Below the pieces are notes generated by a model. That model was given only the letters and a program-made list of their open reading frames with translations. It searched no databases and was not told the origin of the DNA. From Flaviramulus sp. BrNp1-15 (lineage in GTDB: Bacteria > Bacteroidota > Bacteroidia > Flavobacteriales > Flavobacteriaceae): a stretch of 64,000 bases of DNA. Of this stretch, positions 50,538-58,414 are shown one piece after another (position 1 is the first letter of the stretch; each line of letters starts with the position of its first letter). The translations under genes and the position numbers were made by a program. The stretch spans positions 2,936,001-3,000,000 of the forward strand of contig NZ_CP092099.1 of NCBI RefSeq assembly GCF_022259695.1, given 5' to 3'.

Positions 50538-51080
50538 GTGACAGACGAAGTACAACTGTTAGAACAACTAAAATCTGAAACCTATAAAGACAAAGCCTTT
50601 AAAGCCCTACTAAAGCTTTACAAAGAGCGATTATATTGGCATATTCGTAATATAGTTAAATCGCACGATGATGCAGATGATGTACTTCAAAACACATTTA
50701 TAAAAATTTATAAGAACATACATAATTTTAAAGGAGACAGTAAATTATTCTCCTGGATGTACAGAATTGCAACCAATGAATCTATTACATTCATTAACAA
50801 CAGAGCAAAACAATTACAAGTTAGCAGTGAAGAGGTTCAACAACTTGCAATAAATAGTTTAGCTTCCGATGTTTATTTTGAAGGTGATGCCATTCAACTT
50901 AAACTACAAAAAGCTATAGCTACATTACCAGAAAAACAGCAATTGGTATTTAATATGAAGTATTTTCAAGACATAAAATATTCAGACATGTCTAATATAC
51001 TAGACACTAGCGAAGGCGCATTAAAAGCTTCATACCATTTAGCTGTAAAAAAAATTGAAGCTTATTTAACTAATAATTAA
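50538..51080 (+). CDS. ECF-type RNA polymerase sigma factor (second module)
   Basis: Sigma factor with region 2 (RLYWHIRNIVKSHDDADDVLQNTFIKIYKNI, DVLQNTF) and region 4 (LPEKQQLVFNMKYFQDIKYSDMSNILDTSEGALKASYHLAVKKIEAYL). The start is GTG 50538, which fits the region-2 position; 180 residues. The order sigma, single-TM protein, Spy-like exported protein parallels the operon at 22-24 kb and points to an envelope-sensing unit. A 33-base gap separates it from the next gene. Confidence 0.92.
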   Translation: MTDEVQLLEQLKSETYKDKAFKALLKLYKERLYWHIRNIVKSHDDADDVLQNTFIKIYKNIHNFKGDSKLFSWMYRIATNESITFINNRAKQLQVSSEEVQQLAINSLASDVYFEGDAIQLKLQKAIATLPEKQQLVFNMKYFQDIKYSDMSNILDTSEGALKASYHLAVKKIEAYLTNN

Positions 51081-51113
51081 ACCTTTATTAAAAAAAATAG
51101 TCTTATTTACAAG

Positions 51114-51608
51114 ATGCAAAAACATAATTTACATAGCATTAAAAAAACAGGGTTTAAAACACCACAAGATTACTTTAAAAACTTTGAAGATGATATTTTA
51201 AATGATATTAAACTCAAAGAAACAATAAGTAATTCTGGTTTTAACGCTCCCAAAGACTATTTCGAAACTTTGGAAGAACGTGTTATGGATAAAGTTTCGG
51301 CAAATAAAACCCCAAAAATTATTTCATTATTTAATAAAAGAAATTTACTTTATGCCTCAAGTATTGCTGCTGCTGTTTTATTACTTATTACCCTTAACAC
51401 TTTTAACAAAGATGTAAGTTGGAATAAATTAGATAGTGAAACTGTTGAAAATTATATGATACAGGAAGACATTACATCATACGAAATTGCATCTTTATTT
51501 TCTGAAGAAGATTTAAAGGAAGAAAATTTTGTTACACATGATCTTAATGCAGAACATGTTGAAACCTATTTATTAAATAATTTAGAAATAGAAGATTTTA
51601 TTGAATAA
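51114..51608 (+). CDS. single-TM protein with duplicated GFxxPxDYF motif
   Basis: 164 residues. The cytoplasmic part (1-80) has two copies of one motif: GFKTPQDYFKNFEDDILNDI and GFNAPKDYFETLEERVMDKV. One membrane helix follows at about residues 77-95 (LLYASSIAAAVLLLITLNTF), then an acidic extracytoplasmic tail of about 65 residues. Its position directly after a sigma gene suggests it binds or sequesters the sigma factor, but no ZAS or FecR domain is visible. It may be a new anti-sigma type. It ends 11 bases before the Spy-like start. Confidence 0.78.
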   Translation: MQKHNLHSIKKTGFKTPQDYFKNFEDDILNDIKLKETISNSGFNAPKDYFETLEERVMDKVSANKTPKIISLFNKRNLLYASSIAAAVLLLITLNTFNKDVSWNKLDSETVENYMIQEDITSYEIASLFSEEDLKEENFVTHDLNAEHVETYLLNNLEIEDFIE

Positions 51609-51618
51609 AACCTATACA

Positions 51619-52062
51619 ATGAAAAAGTTTATAATCCCTTTACTTTTACTAATCTCGATAAATACTTTTTCCCAAAGTAAAAAAGATAGAATAAAAGCAC
51701 TTAAAGTTGCTTTCTTAACAGAAAGATTAGAATTAACTCAAGAAGAAGCACAACAATTTTGGCCTGTTTACAACGCTTATGATGATATTACAAGAGAAAT
51801 TAAACACGAAGAACTTAAAAATATTCGTCGTGAAATAAAAGACAACATTGCAACACTTTCAGATGAAAGATCCAGTGAGCTTTTAAGTAAAATAGCATCA
51901 GCACAAGAAAGGTTGCATGATGAAGAGGTTAAATTAAACAGCAAGCTTAAAAAAATTATTTCACCCAAAAAAATAATTCAATTAAAAGTTGCCGAAGAAG
52001 ATTTTAAACATAAACTCTTCGAGCAATGGAAAAAAATGAAACACGAGGGTAAAAAACCATAA
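51619..52062 (+). CDS. exported Spy/CpxP-like protein
   Basis: 147 residues from ATG 51619 (the TTG at 51601 lies within the preceding gene's last codons). The signal peptide (FIIPLLLLISINTFSQ) is followed by a long helical region with LTERLELTQEEAQQFWPVYNAYDDI, the Spy/CpxP-type signature that usually appears as LT-x-E-E/Q-A-x-x-F-W-P-x-Y/N-x-Y. In flavobacteria similar proteins follow ECF sigma and single-TM genes and are annotated as sensors. It ends at a terminator at 52067-52092. Confidence 0.83.
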   Translation: MKKFIIPLLLLISINTFSQSKKDRIKALKVAFLTERLELTQEEAQQFWPVYNAYDDITREIKHEELKNIRREIKDNIATLSDERSSELLSKIASAQERLHDEEVKLNSKLKKIISPKKIIQLKVAEEDFKHKLFEQWKKMKHEGKKP

Positions 52063-52066
52063 CTTG

Positions 52067-52092
52067 AAAGGAGCTTATTTAGCTCCTTTTTT
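52067..52092 (+). terminator. terminator after the Spy-like gene
   Basis: AAAGGAGCttatttAGCTCCTTTTTT, a six- to seven-base stem with a T tract. Confidence 0.82.
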
Positions 52093-52251
52093 ATTTTAAA
52101 AACAGGTGCTTTCTATATCTTATCATTAAAAAAAGATAAAAATACAATGGGGTGACTTTTAAAATAAAATTGAGTCTAATAATTAACAAATCTTATCTTT
52201 ATAAAAATTAAAGTATCATTTAAAAAATTATAAATTTCTTTAAAAATTAAA

Positions 52252-53088
52252 ATGTATAAAATTACTATTTCACTATCCTTCATTTTTCTTTTCATTTTTA
52301 GTTCAGAAGCTCAAAACCCTTCAAAGGTCAAGGGAAATAAAAACATTATCATAGAACAAACTGCATTAAACGCATTTCATACTATTGTAGTTGATGAGGA
52401 TTTTGAAATTGAAATTATTCAAAAAGATACACCAACTGTAATTATTGAAACAGACGAAAATTTACACGAATTTATAGCTTTTGAAGTTACAGATAGCATA
52501 CTATCATTCAACAAAACTGCAAAAATCACATCAAAAAAGAAATTAAAAATAACGGTTAATTACGACGAAAACTTATCGAACATTATAGTTAAAGACTATG
52601 CAGAAATTAACTCCTTAACCTTTGTCGATTTTGAAAATGGCTCACTAATAACTCATGGAAACGCTAAGACAGATCTTCTAATAAAAGCAAATTCTTTTAA
52701 TTTTCAAGGTTTTGAAAAATCAAAAGTAAAATTAAATTTAACAAGCGAAAACGCTAGTATAGAATTGAGTAATAACTGTAAACTTGATGCAGCCTTATTT
52801 GTATCTCAAACTCAAATGACATTAAACGAGCAATCTATTGCAACTTTAGATGGAAACAGTGATTTTGTTGATTTAAAAACTAATGATAGGAGTAATTTTA
52901 AAGGAAAAGACTTTTTAATAGAAACAGCAAATATTATAGCTGAAACTTCAAGTGATGTAACGATAAATGCTTCAAATGAAGTAACTATTGAAGCTTCTGG
53001 AACCAGTAACATTTACTTATATAACAACCCAAAAATTATCATTAACAGATTTACTGATACTGTAAAACTGCAGAAAAAAACGCAATAA
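52252..53088 (+). CDS. DUF2807 (GIN-domain) exported protein
   Basis: 278 residues with a signal peptide (LSFIFLFIFSSEA) and a beta-helical GIN/DUF2807 domain: FHTIVVDEDFEIEIIQKDTPTVIIETDENL, KKLKITVNYDENLSNIIVKDYAEIN, then repetitive short strands (GSLITHGNAKTDLLIKANSFNFQG, NASIELSNNCKLDAAL, SDVTINASNEVTIEASGTSNIYLYNNP). The family is secreted and of unknown function. It is separated from the Spy-like gene by a terminator and 160 bases, so it may be independently transcribed but belongs to the same envelope neighbourhood. It is convergent with the BNR gene. Confidence 0.87.
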   Translation: MYKITISLSFIFLFIFSSEAQNPSKVKGNKNIIIEQTALNAFHTIVVDEDFEIEIIQKDTPTVIIETDENLHEFIAFEVTDSILSFNKTAKITSKKKLKITVNYDENLSNIIVKDYAEINSLTFVDFENGSLITHGNAKTDLLIKANSFNFQGFEKSKVKLNLTSENASIELSNNCKLDAALFVSQTQMTLNEQSIATLDGNSDFVDLKTNDRSNFKGKDFLIETANIIAETSSDVTINASNEVTIEASGTSNIYLYNNPKIIINRFTDTVKLQKKTQ

Positions 53089-53099
53089 ATTAATTACTG

Positions 53100-54185
53100 T
53101 TATTCTCTAAAAGTAAGTTTACTTATTCTACCCGCTCCTGCAGCGTAAGCTATGCTATCGTTTAAAAACCGAATGGTATAAAACCCTTCATCGCTTAAAT
53201 GTTTCCAAGTTTCGCCAGCATCGTTACTAAAATCAATACCTTTAAAACCAACAGCAACTAACTCTTTTCCATTTCTATTTGGAATGTATTGCACACAACT
53301 TCTGTATCCTGGGTTTTGGTTTTGTCCTACTAATTGCCATGTTTTACCTCCATCTATGGTTTTAATTTTATTTGCAGCATTATCATCTGGTTTGGTATAA
53401 TCGCCTCCAATAGCAAAACCATTTAATTCATCATAAAAATCGATGGAATAAATACCTTGAGTTTCTTCATCTTTAACTATTGGTGTATCAAAAACCTTCC
53501 ATGTTTTTCCTTTATCGGGCGAATAATAAACTCGACCTGCAGTGGTTGCTACCCAAGTATTATCTCCAACAATAGCTATATTAGTATCGCTTGCCGCAAA
53601 AGCACCTTCATTTTCTGTTCCTTTTGGTAATTGGTCACAAGTTACTTTTGTCCAAGTATTTCCACCATCTCTGGTAATAATAACACTTAAACAGCCATCA
53701 GTTGAATCGCCTATAGCAATACCTTCTTGATCATTCCAAAAATCCATGGAATCGTAGAAGGCTTTGGGGTGGTTTTCTTGATAAATAATTGGCCATACAG
53801 TATCTTCTGATATTCTAAATAAGACAGCTGGAGATCCAATTCCAAAAGCAAAGATTTGCTTTTTTGTTCTTGCAATAGACCTAAAATTTGGAATAGAATC
53901 TTTATTGAAATTAATAGTACGAAAGATAGTAGCTCTTAATTCTTCTTTGTGATTAATATTTACATCTACAAACCTTTCTTCATGAATAAAACCTAAATCC
54001 CCTTTCGAAGAAGCAAAAATTCCAACACCATTTTTATCTACTTCCAAAGCCCTAACATTCAAAAGTGAATCTTGTAAAAGCGTTTTAATTTCAACGTTAA
54101 CATAATTTCTAGGTTTAAACCTTTCCTTTTTTCCACAGGATAAAAAGAAAGGTAACAACAGAATTATATAAAAAGTGTGTTTCAT
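53100..54185 (-). CDS. BNR/Ycf48-like beta-propeller lipoprotein
   Basis: Lipoprotein with a signal ending FFLSCGKK (Cys near residue 17) and a beta-propeller of the YCF48/BNR type. Repeated sequences such as GGNTWTKVTCDQ, DKGKTWKVFDTP, DGGKTWQLVGQN and DAGETWKHLSDEG mark the S/D-x-D-x-G-x-T-W motifs. 361 residues. Proteins of this group are sometimes called oxidoreductases; no redox motif is present here. The ligand is unknown. It is divergent from the RNA methyltransferase gene. Confidence 0.88.
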   Translation of the reverse strand: MKHTFYIILLLPFFLSCGKKERFKPRNYVNVEIKTLLQDSLLNVRALEVDKNGVGIFASSKGDLGFIHEERFVDVNINHKEELRATIFRTINFNKDSIPNFRSIARTKKQIFAFGIGSPAVLFRISEDTVWPIIYQENHPKAFYDSMDFWNDQEGIAIGDSTDGCLSVIITRDGGNTWTKVTCDQLPKGTENEGAFAASDTNIAIVGDNTWVATTAGRVYYSPDKGKTWKVFDTPIVKDEETQGIYSIDFYDELNGFAIGGDYTKPDDNAANKIKTIDGGKTWQLVGQNQNPGYRSCVQYIPNRNGKELVAVGFKGIDFSNDAGETWKHLSDEGFYTIRFLNDSIAYAAGAGRISKLTFRE

Positions 54186-54254
54186 GAATTTTAAATTTCT
54201 ATAAAAATAGAAAACTTAAGACATAAACCTCTCAATAAATCAACATATTAAACC

Positions 54255-54262
54255 TATCTTTG
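54255..54262 (+). promoter_or_regulatory. -7 box TATCTTTG of the RNA methyltransferase gene
   Basis: TAnnTTTG match; transcription would begin near 54269, giving a 60-base leader. Confidence 0.5.
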
Positions 54263-54329
54263 CATGCTTAAATTTTTAGTCTAAATTGTAAGATTACTTA
54301 CTGCGACTGAAAACTGATTACTAGAAAAA

Positions 54330-55541
54330 ATGCGATTACACAGAAATTTATGCTTTGCAGTTATTGATGGTTTAACCTTAATTTTTAACGAAGGCCAATA
54401 TGCAGATAAGGTGATACAACAACTTTTAAAACGTGATAAACGTTGGGGAAGTCGAGATAGAGGTTTTGTTGCCGAAACCACTTACGATATTGTACGTTGG
54501 AAAAGACTTTATGCTGAAATTGCCGAAGTTAAAGAACCTTTTGATCGCGATAATCTGTGGCGTATGTTTGCTGTTTGGGCAACCTTAAAAGGTATAAAAT
54601 TACCCGATTGGAAATATTTTGAAAACACACCTACACGTAAAATAAAAGGACGTTTTGATGAGTTATCCAAAATTAGAAAACTCCGTGAATCTATTCCAGA
54701 CTGGATTGATAATGTGGGTTTAAAAGAGTTAGGTGAAGACACTTGGTCTAAAGAAATTGCAATGCAAAACGAGCAAGCCGATGTTATTTTAAGAGTAAAT
54801 ACACTTAAAACAACAAAGGAAGAATTGCAAAACTTATTATTTGACCAAAATATTGAAACCGAATTTATTAAAGATTATCCTTCTGCATTAAAACTTAAAG
54901 AGCGTGCTAATGTTTTTGTAACCGATGCATTTAAAAATGGATTGTTTGAAGTGCAAGATGCTTCATCTCAATTAGTAGCAGATTTTCTTGATGTTAAACC
55001 AGGTATGAAAGTAGTTGATACTTGCGCTGGAGCTGGTGGGAAAACATTACATATTGCTTCTTTAATGGAAAATAAAGGGCAAATTGTAGCTATGGATATT
55101 TATGAAAGTAAACTCAAAAAACTAAAAGTAAGGGCGCGTAGAAATGGTGTTCATAATGTAGATTTAAAAGTAATAGATTCTACAAAACCTATAAAAAAAT
55201 TATACAATAAAGCCGATAGAGTTTTAATTGACGCACCATGTTCTGGTTTGGGTGTTTTACGCAGAAACCCTGATGCTAAATGGAAACTTGAACCTGAGTT
55301 TTTAGATAATATTCGTGTAACCCAGCAAGAGGTTTTACAACAATATTCTAAAATGGTAAAGTCTGGTGGCAAATTGGTATATGCAACGTGTTCTGTTTTA
55401 CCTTCTGAGAATCAAGAGCAAGTTGAAAAATTCTTAAAATCAGAATCAGGAAAAAATTTTACTTTTGTAAAAGACAAAAAAGTACTAGCACATAAATCTG
55501 GTTTCGACGGATTTTATATGGCGCTTTTAGAACGTAAATAA
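54330..55541 (+). CDS. RsmB-type rRNA/tRNA cytosine-C5 methyltransferase
   Basis: SAM-dependent m5C methyltransferase of the Nol1/Nop2/Sun family. The N-terminal NusB-like helical region (residues 1-110) is followed by the catalytic domain with DVKPGMKVVDTCAGAGGKTLHIASLM (SAM binding), DAPCSGLGVLRRNPDAKW (motif IV, first Cys) and YATCSVLPSENQEQVEKFL (motif VI, catalytic Cys). 403 residues suits RsmB, though other family members are similar. Target base unknown, probably 16S rRNA. Confidence 0.92.
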   Translation: MRLHRNLCFAVIDGLTLIFNEGQYADKVIQQLLKRDKRWGSRDRGFVAETTYDIVRWKRLYAEIAEVKEPFDRDNLWRMFAVWATLKGIKLPDWKYFENTPTRKIKGRFDELSKIRKLRESIPDWIDNVGLKELGEDTWSKEIAMQNEQADVILRVNTLKTTKEELQNLLFDQNIETEFIKDYPSALKLKERANVFVTDAFKNGLFEVQDASSQLVADFLDVKPGMKVVDTCAGAGGKTLHIASLMENKGQIVAMDIYESKLKKLKVRARRNGVHNVDLKVIDSTKPIKKLYNKADRVLIDAPCSGLGVLRRNPDAKWKLEPEFLDNIRVTQQEVLQQYSKMVKSGGKLVYATCSVLPSENQEQVEKFLKSESGKNFTFVKDKKVLAHKSGFDGFYMALLERK

Positions 55542-55566
55542 ATTTATTAATCTTCATTTTTATTAT

Positions 55567-57360
55567 ATGAAACAATTTTACATGTATGTGTTGTTGTTTT
55601 TAACAACAGCTATTTCTTTTGCACAATTAACGCCTCCTACTCAACTTCAAGCTTATTACACCGATGTAGATTTTAACAAAACAGGCTTAGATTTATTTAG
55701 CGATTTGGCTACAACCACAACTGCAAAACATACTAACTTTTTGAGTTATACTCCAGGTATATGGGAAGCTAGTAAAGTAACTGATGAAGACCCTGTTAAT
55801 AGCGCAAACGTGTTATTGATTTACGGTTATAATGATGCAGACGGTAATTACATAACAGATCGCAGTAGAAGCAAAAATGATAATGGTGGAACTGCAGGAA
55901 CTGACTGGAACAGAGAACACTCTTTCCCAAAGTCTTTAGGTAGCCCAAATCTTGGTGAGTCTGGTCCTGGTTCAGATGCTCATCATTTAAGACCATCTGA
56001 TGTTACAATGAATTCTAGCCGTGGTAACTTAAAATTTGCAACAGGCTCAGGAAATGCAGGAAACGTTTCAGGCAACTGGTATCCTGGTGATGAATGGAAA
56101 GGAGATGTAGCAAGAATGATGATGTACATGTATTTACGCTATGGCACACAATGTTTACCATCTAACGTATGTGTTGGCACAAGCAACTCAATTGACCCTA
56201 ATATGATTAATCTTCTATTAGAATGGAATGCTGCTGACCCTGTTTCAACTATTGAAGATAATAGAAACACCTATCACGCTAACACTAGTAACACGTACGC
56301 TCAAGGAAACAGAAATCCGTTTATAGACAATCCCTATTTAGCAACTGTAATTTGGGGTGGTAATGTTGCAGAAAACCGATGGGGAGCTACACCAGATCCT
56401 GATACCGAAGCACCAACAGTACCAACTAATTTAATGGCTTCAAACCCAACATCATCTACAGTAGATTTATCATGGACAGCTTCAACCGATAATGAAGCCG
56501 TTACTGCTTATAATGTTTATGTTGACGGTAGTTATTATGTATCTACAAACTCAACAGCAACTAGCTTTACCGTAACAGGATTATCTGCTGAAACTACATA
56601 TCAATTTGCTGTTTTAGCTGTAGATGCTGCTAATAATACTTCAGGGTTAAGTACTGCTGTAAACGAAACTACACTAGCCAGTGCTATTGGAAGTGCTTGT
56701 TTATCTGAAACTTTTGAAAGTATACCATCTAACGCTTCTAATTATACAACCAGAACTTGGACTGGTGATGATGGTGGTACATGGACAGCAACAGATGCCA
56801 GAACAGATCAAACTTTAAACACAAAATCTATTTGTATTCGAAATGGTAATTTAACTTCTCCAACTATTGGTGGTGGAATAGGTAGTTTAACAGTAACAAC
56901 ACAATTAACATTTAGTGGTTCTGCAGGAACATTTGATGTGCTTGTTAATGGCGCATCTGTAGGTTCAATTCCTTATAGTGGTGATAATACCTCTTCAACT
57001 ACAACAACTATTTCAGATATTAATACAACTGGAGATATAACTTTAGTTTTAGACAACCAATCAACATCTAACAGAGTTAGAATTGATGATTTATCATGGA
57101 CTTGTTATTCAACATTAAGTCTTAACGAGACCAATCTAAATAAAATTACTGTTTACCCAAATCCTGTAAATGGTAATACTATTATGGTTTCCAGTAATGA
57201 AACTTTAGAATTTGAGATTTTTAATATTATTGGAAAACGTATTTGGAAAGGAAAAACAATAAATAAAAGTATTTCTGTTGAAAGTTTAAAAACTGGTGTT
57301 TACATTTTAAAACTTTCAAACGGCAAACAACAAACAACAAAGAAACTAATTAGAAAGTAA
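55567..57360 (+). CDS. secreted endonuclease I-family nuclease with fibronectin III and T9SS sorting domain
   Basis: Exported nuclease of 597 residues. The signal peptide ends AISFAQ. Residues about 30-270 are an Endonuclease I (EndA/NucM) domain with DWNREHSFPKS (catalytic His), SDAHHLRPSDVTMNSSRGN and GDVARMMMYMYLRYG. Residues about 285-370 are a fibronectin type III domain (PTVPTNLMASN ... VDLSWTASTDNEAVTAYNVYVDG). A beta-sandwich (about 375-515) precedes a T9SS type A sorting domain (KITVYPNPVNGNTIMV ... LKTGVYILKLS ... KKLIRK). Probable role: scavenging nucleotides from extracellular DNA or RNA. Confidence 0.93.
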   Translation: MKQFYMYVLLFLTTAISFAQLTPPTQLQAYYTDVDFNKTGLDLFSDLATTTTAKHTNFLSYTPGIWEASKVTDEDPVNSANVLLIYGYNDADGNYITDRSRSKNDNGGTAGTDWNREHSFPKSLGSPNLGESGPGSDAHHLRPSDVTMNSSRGNLKFATGSGNAGNVSGNWYPGDEWKGDVARMMMYMYLRYGTQCLPSNVCVGTSNSIDPNMINLLLEWNAADPVSTIEDNRNTYHANTSNTYAQGNRNPFIDNPYLATVIWGGNVAENRWGATPDPDTEAPTVPTNLMASNPTSSTVDLSWTASTDNEAVTAYNVYVDGSYYVSTNSTATSFTVTGLSAETTYQFAVLAVDAANNTSGLSTAVNETTLASAIGSACLSETFESIPSNASNYTTRTWTGDDGGTWTATDARTDQTLNTKSICIRNGNLTSPTIGGGIGSLTVTTQLTFSGSAGTFDVLVNGASVGSIPYSGDNTSSTTTTISDINTTGDITLVLDNQSTSNRVRIDDLSWTCYSTLSLNETNLNKITVYPNPVNGNTIMVSSNETLEFEIFNIIGKRIWKGKTINKSISVESLKTGVYILKLSNGKQQTTKKLIRK

Positions 57361-57379
57361 TTAGCTTTTAAACATTTTT

Positions 57380-57416
57380 AAAAGGTCATCATTATTTTTT
57401 TTGATGACCTTTTTTT
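57380..57416 (+). terminator. terminator after the nuclease gene
   Basis: AAAAGGTCATCAttatttttttTGATGACCTTTTTTT, an eleven-base stem with a T tract. It lies 23 bases before the kinase start. Confidence 0.9.
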
Positions 57417-57438
57417 ATTTCTTAACTTGAAGTTGAAT

Positions 57439-58299
57439 ATGGATTCTGTCTTTATTAAACATATTGAAACCATTTTAAACAAAAAAGTTACGCAATTAAT
57501 CTCTGTTTCTGGCGGTGATATATCTGAAGCTTTTAAAATTGAAACTTCAACAAAAAGTTACTTTCTAAAAGTAAATAACACTCCAAATGCTTTAAGTATG
57601 TTTAAAGCTGAAGCTTATGGATTACAATTAATTAATGATACTAAGAGTATAAAAACTCCAAAAGTTATTGCTTACTATAGTTACCAAAATACTTCTTTCT
57701 TGCTACTTGAATTTATTGAAAGTAAATCACCTTCAACTGAAGATTTTAAAAAATTAGGTCATCAACTGGCAAAATTACATAAAAACACCTCCGAGAATTT
57801 TGGCTTAAATCAAAATAACTTTATAGGCAGCTTGCCTCAAAGCAACACACAGCATAACACTTGGTTAGATTTTTACACTTCAGAGCGTTTATTACCACAA
57901 CTAGAACTAGCTAAACAAAAAAATTTACTTACTAATAAAGAATGTCCTAACGAAGAAAATATTAAAAATCAATTACAAGAACTTTTCACAAACATAAAAC
58001 CAGCTTTGTTACATGGCGATTTGTGGAGCGGTAATTATTTAATCTCAACAAGTGGCGAACCTTATTTAATTGACCCTGCAGTTTACTATGGCCATTTTGA
58101 AGTAGATATTGCTATGAGCAAGTTATTTGGTGGTTTTAGTAATGATTTTTACGAGGAATATTTCTCTAATTTTACAATAAATTCAGGAACCAAAGCTCGA
58201 ATTGAAATCTATCAACTTTATTATTTGTTAGTGCATTTAAATTTATTCGGTAGCTCTTATTACAGCTCGGTATCTTCAATCTTAAAAAAGTATTTTTAA
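57439..58299 (+). CDS. fructosamine kinase-family protein
   Basis: ATP-dependent kinase of the FN3K/APH fold that phosphorylates protein-bound fructosamine or ribulosamine. 287 residues from ATG 57439 (TTG 57427 is upstream). Markers: VSGGDISEAFKIETSTKSYFLKVN (ATP lysine), LLLEFIES, HGDLWSGNYLI (catalytic loop, Asp) and YLIDPAVYYGHFEVDIAM (metal-binding DPA in place of DFG). The substrate in bacteria may be glycated metabolites; it is not proven here. Confidence 0.9.
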   Translation: MDSVFIKHIETILNKKVTQLISVSGGDISEAFKIETSTKSYFLKVNNTPNALSMFKAEAYGLQLINDTKSIKTPKVIAYYSYQNTSFLLLEFIESKSPSTEDFKKLGHQLAKLHKNTSENFGLNQNNFIGSLPQSNTQHNTWLDFYTSERLLPQLELAKQKNLLTNKECPNEENIKNQLQELFTNIKPALLHGDLWSGNYLISTSGEPYLIDPAVYYGHFEVDIAMSKLFGGFSNDFYEEYFSNFTINSGTKARIEIYQLYYLLVHLNLFGSSYYSSVSSILKKYF

Positions 58300-58374
58300 A
58301 TTCTTTGTTGAAAATACTGTTAATAACACATACTCCTTACACTAAAAAAACAATCTCGAATAGCTAAAAAAGTG

Positions 58375-58382
58375 TATTTTTG
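58375..58382 (+). promoter_or_regulatory. -7 box TATTTTTG of purL
   Basis: TAnnTTTG match about 32 bases before ATG 58415. No purine riboswitch or other leader structure is visible. Confidence 0.55.
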
Positions 58383-58414
58383 CATTTTCAAAACACAACC
58401 ATAATATATCTACA

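Noticed and set aside
51601-51618. TTG start for the Spy-like protein
   Set aside because: Would lie inside the end of the preceding gene and precede a proper signal peptide; ATG 51619 is preferred.
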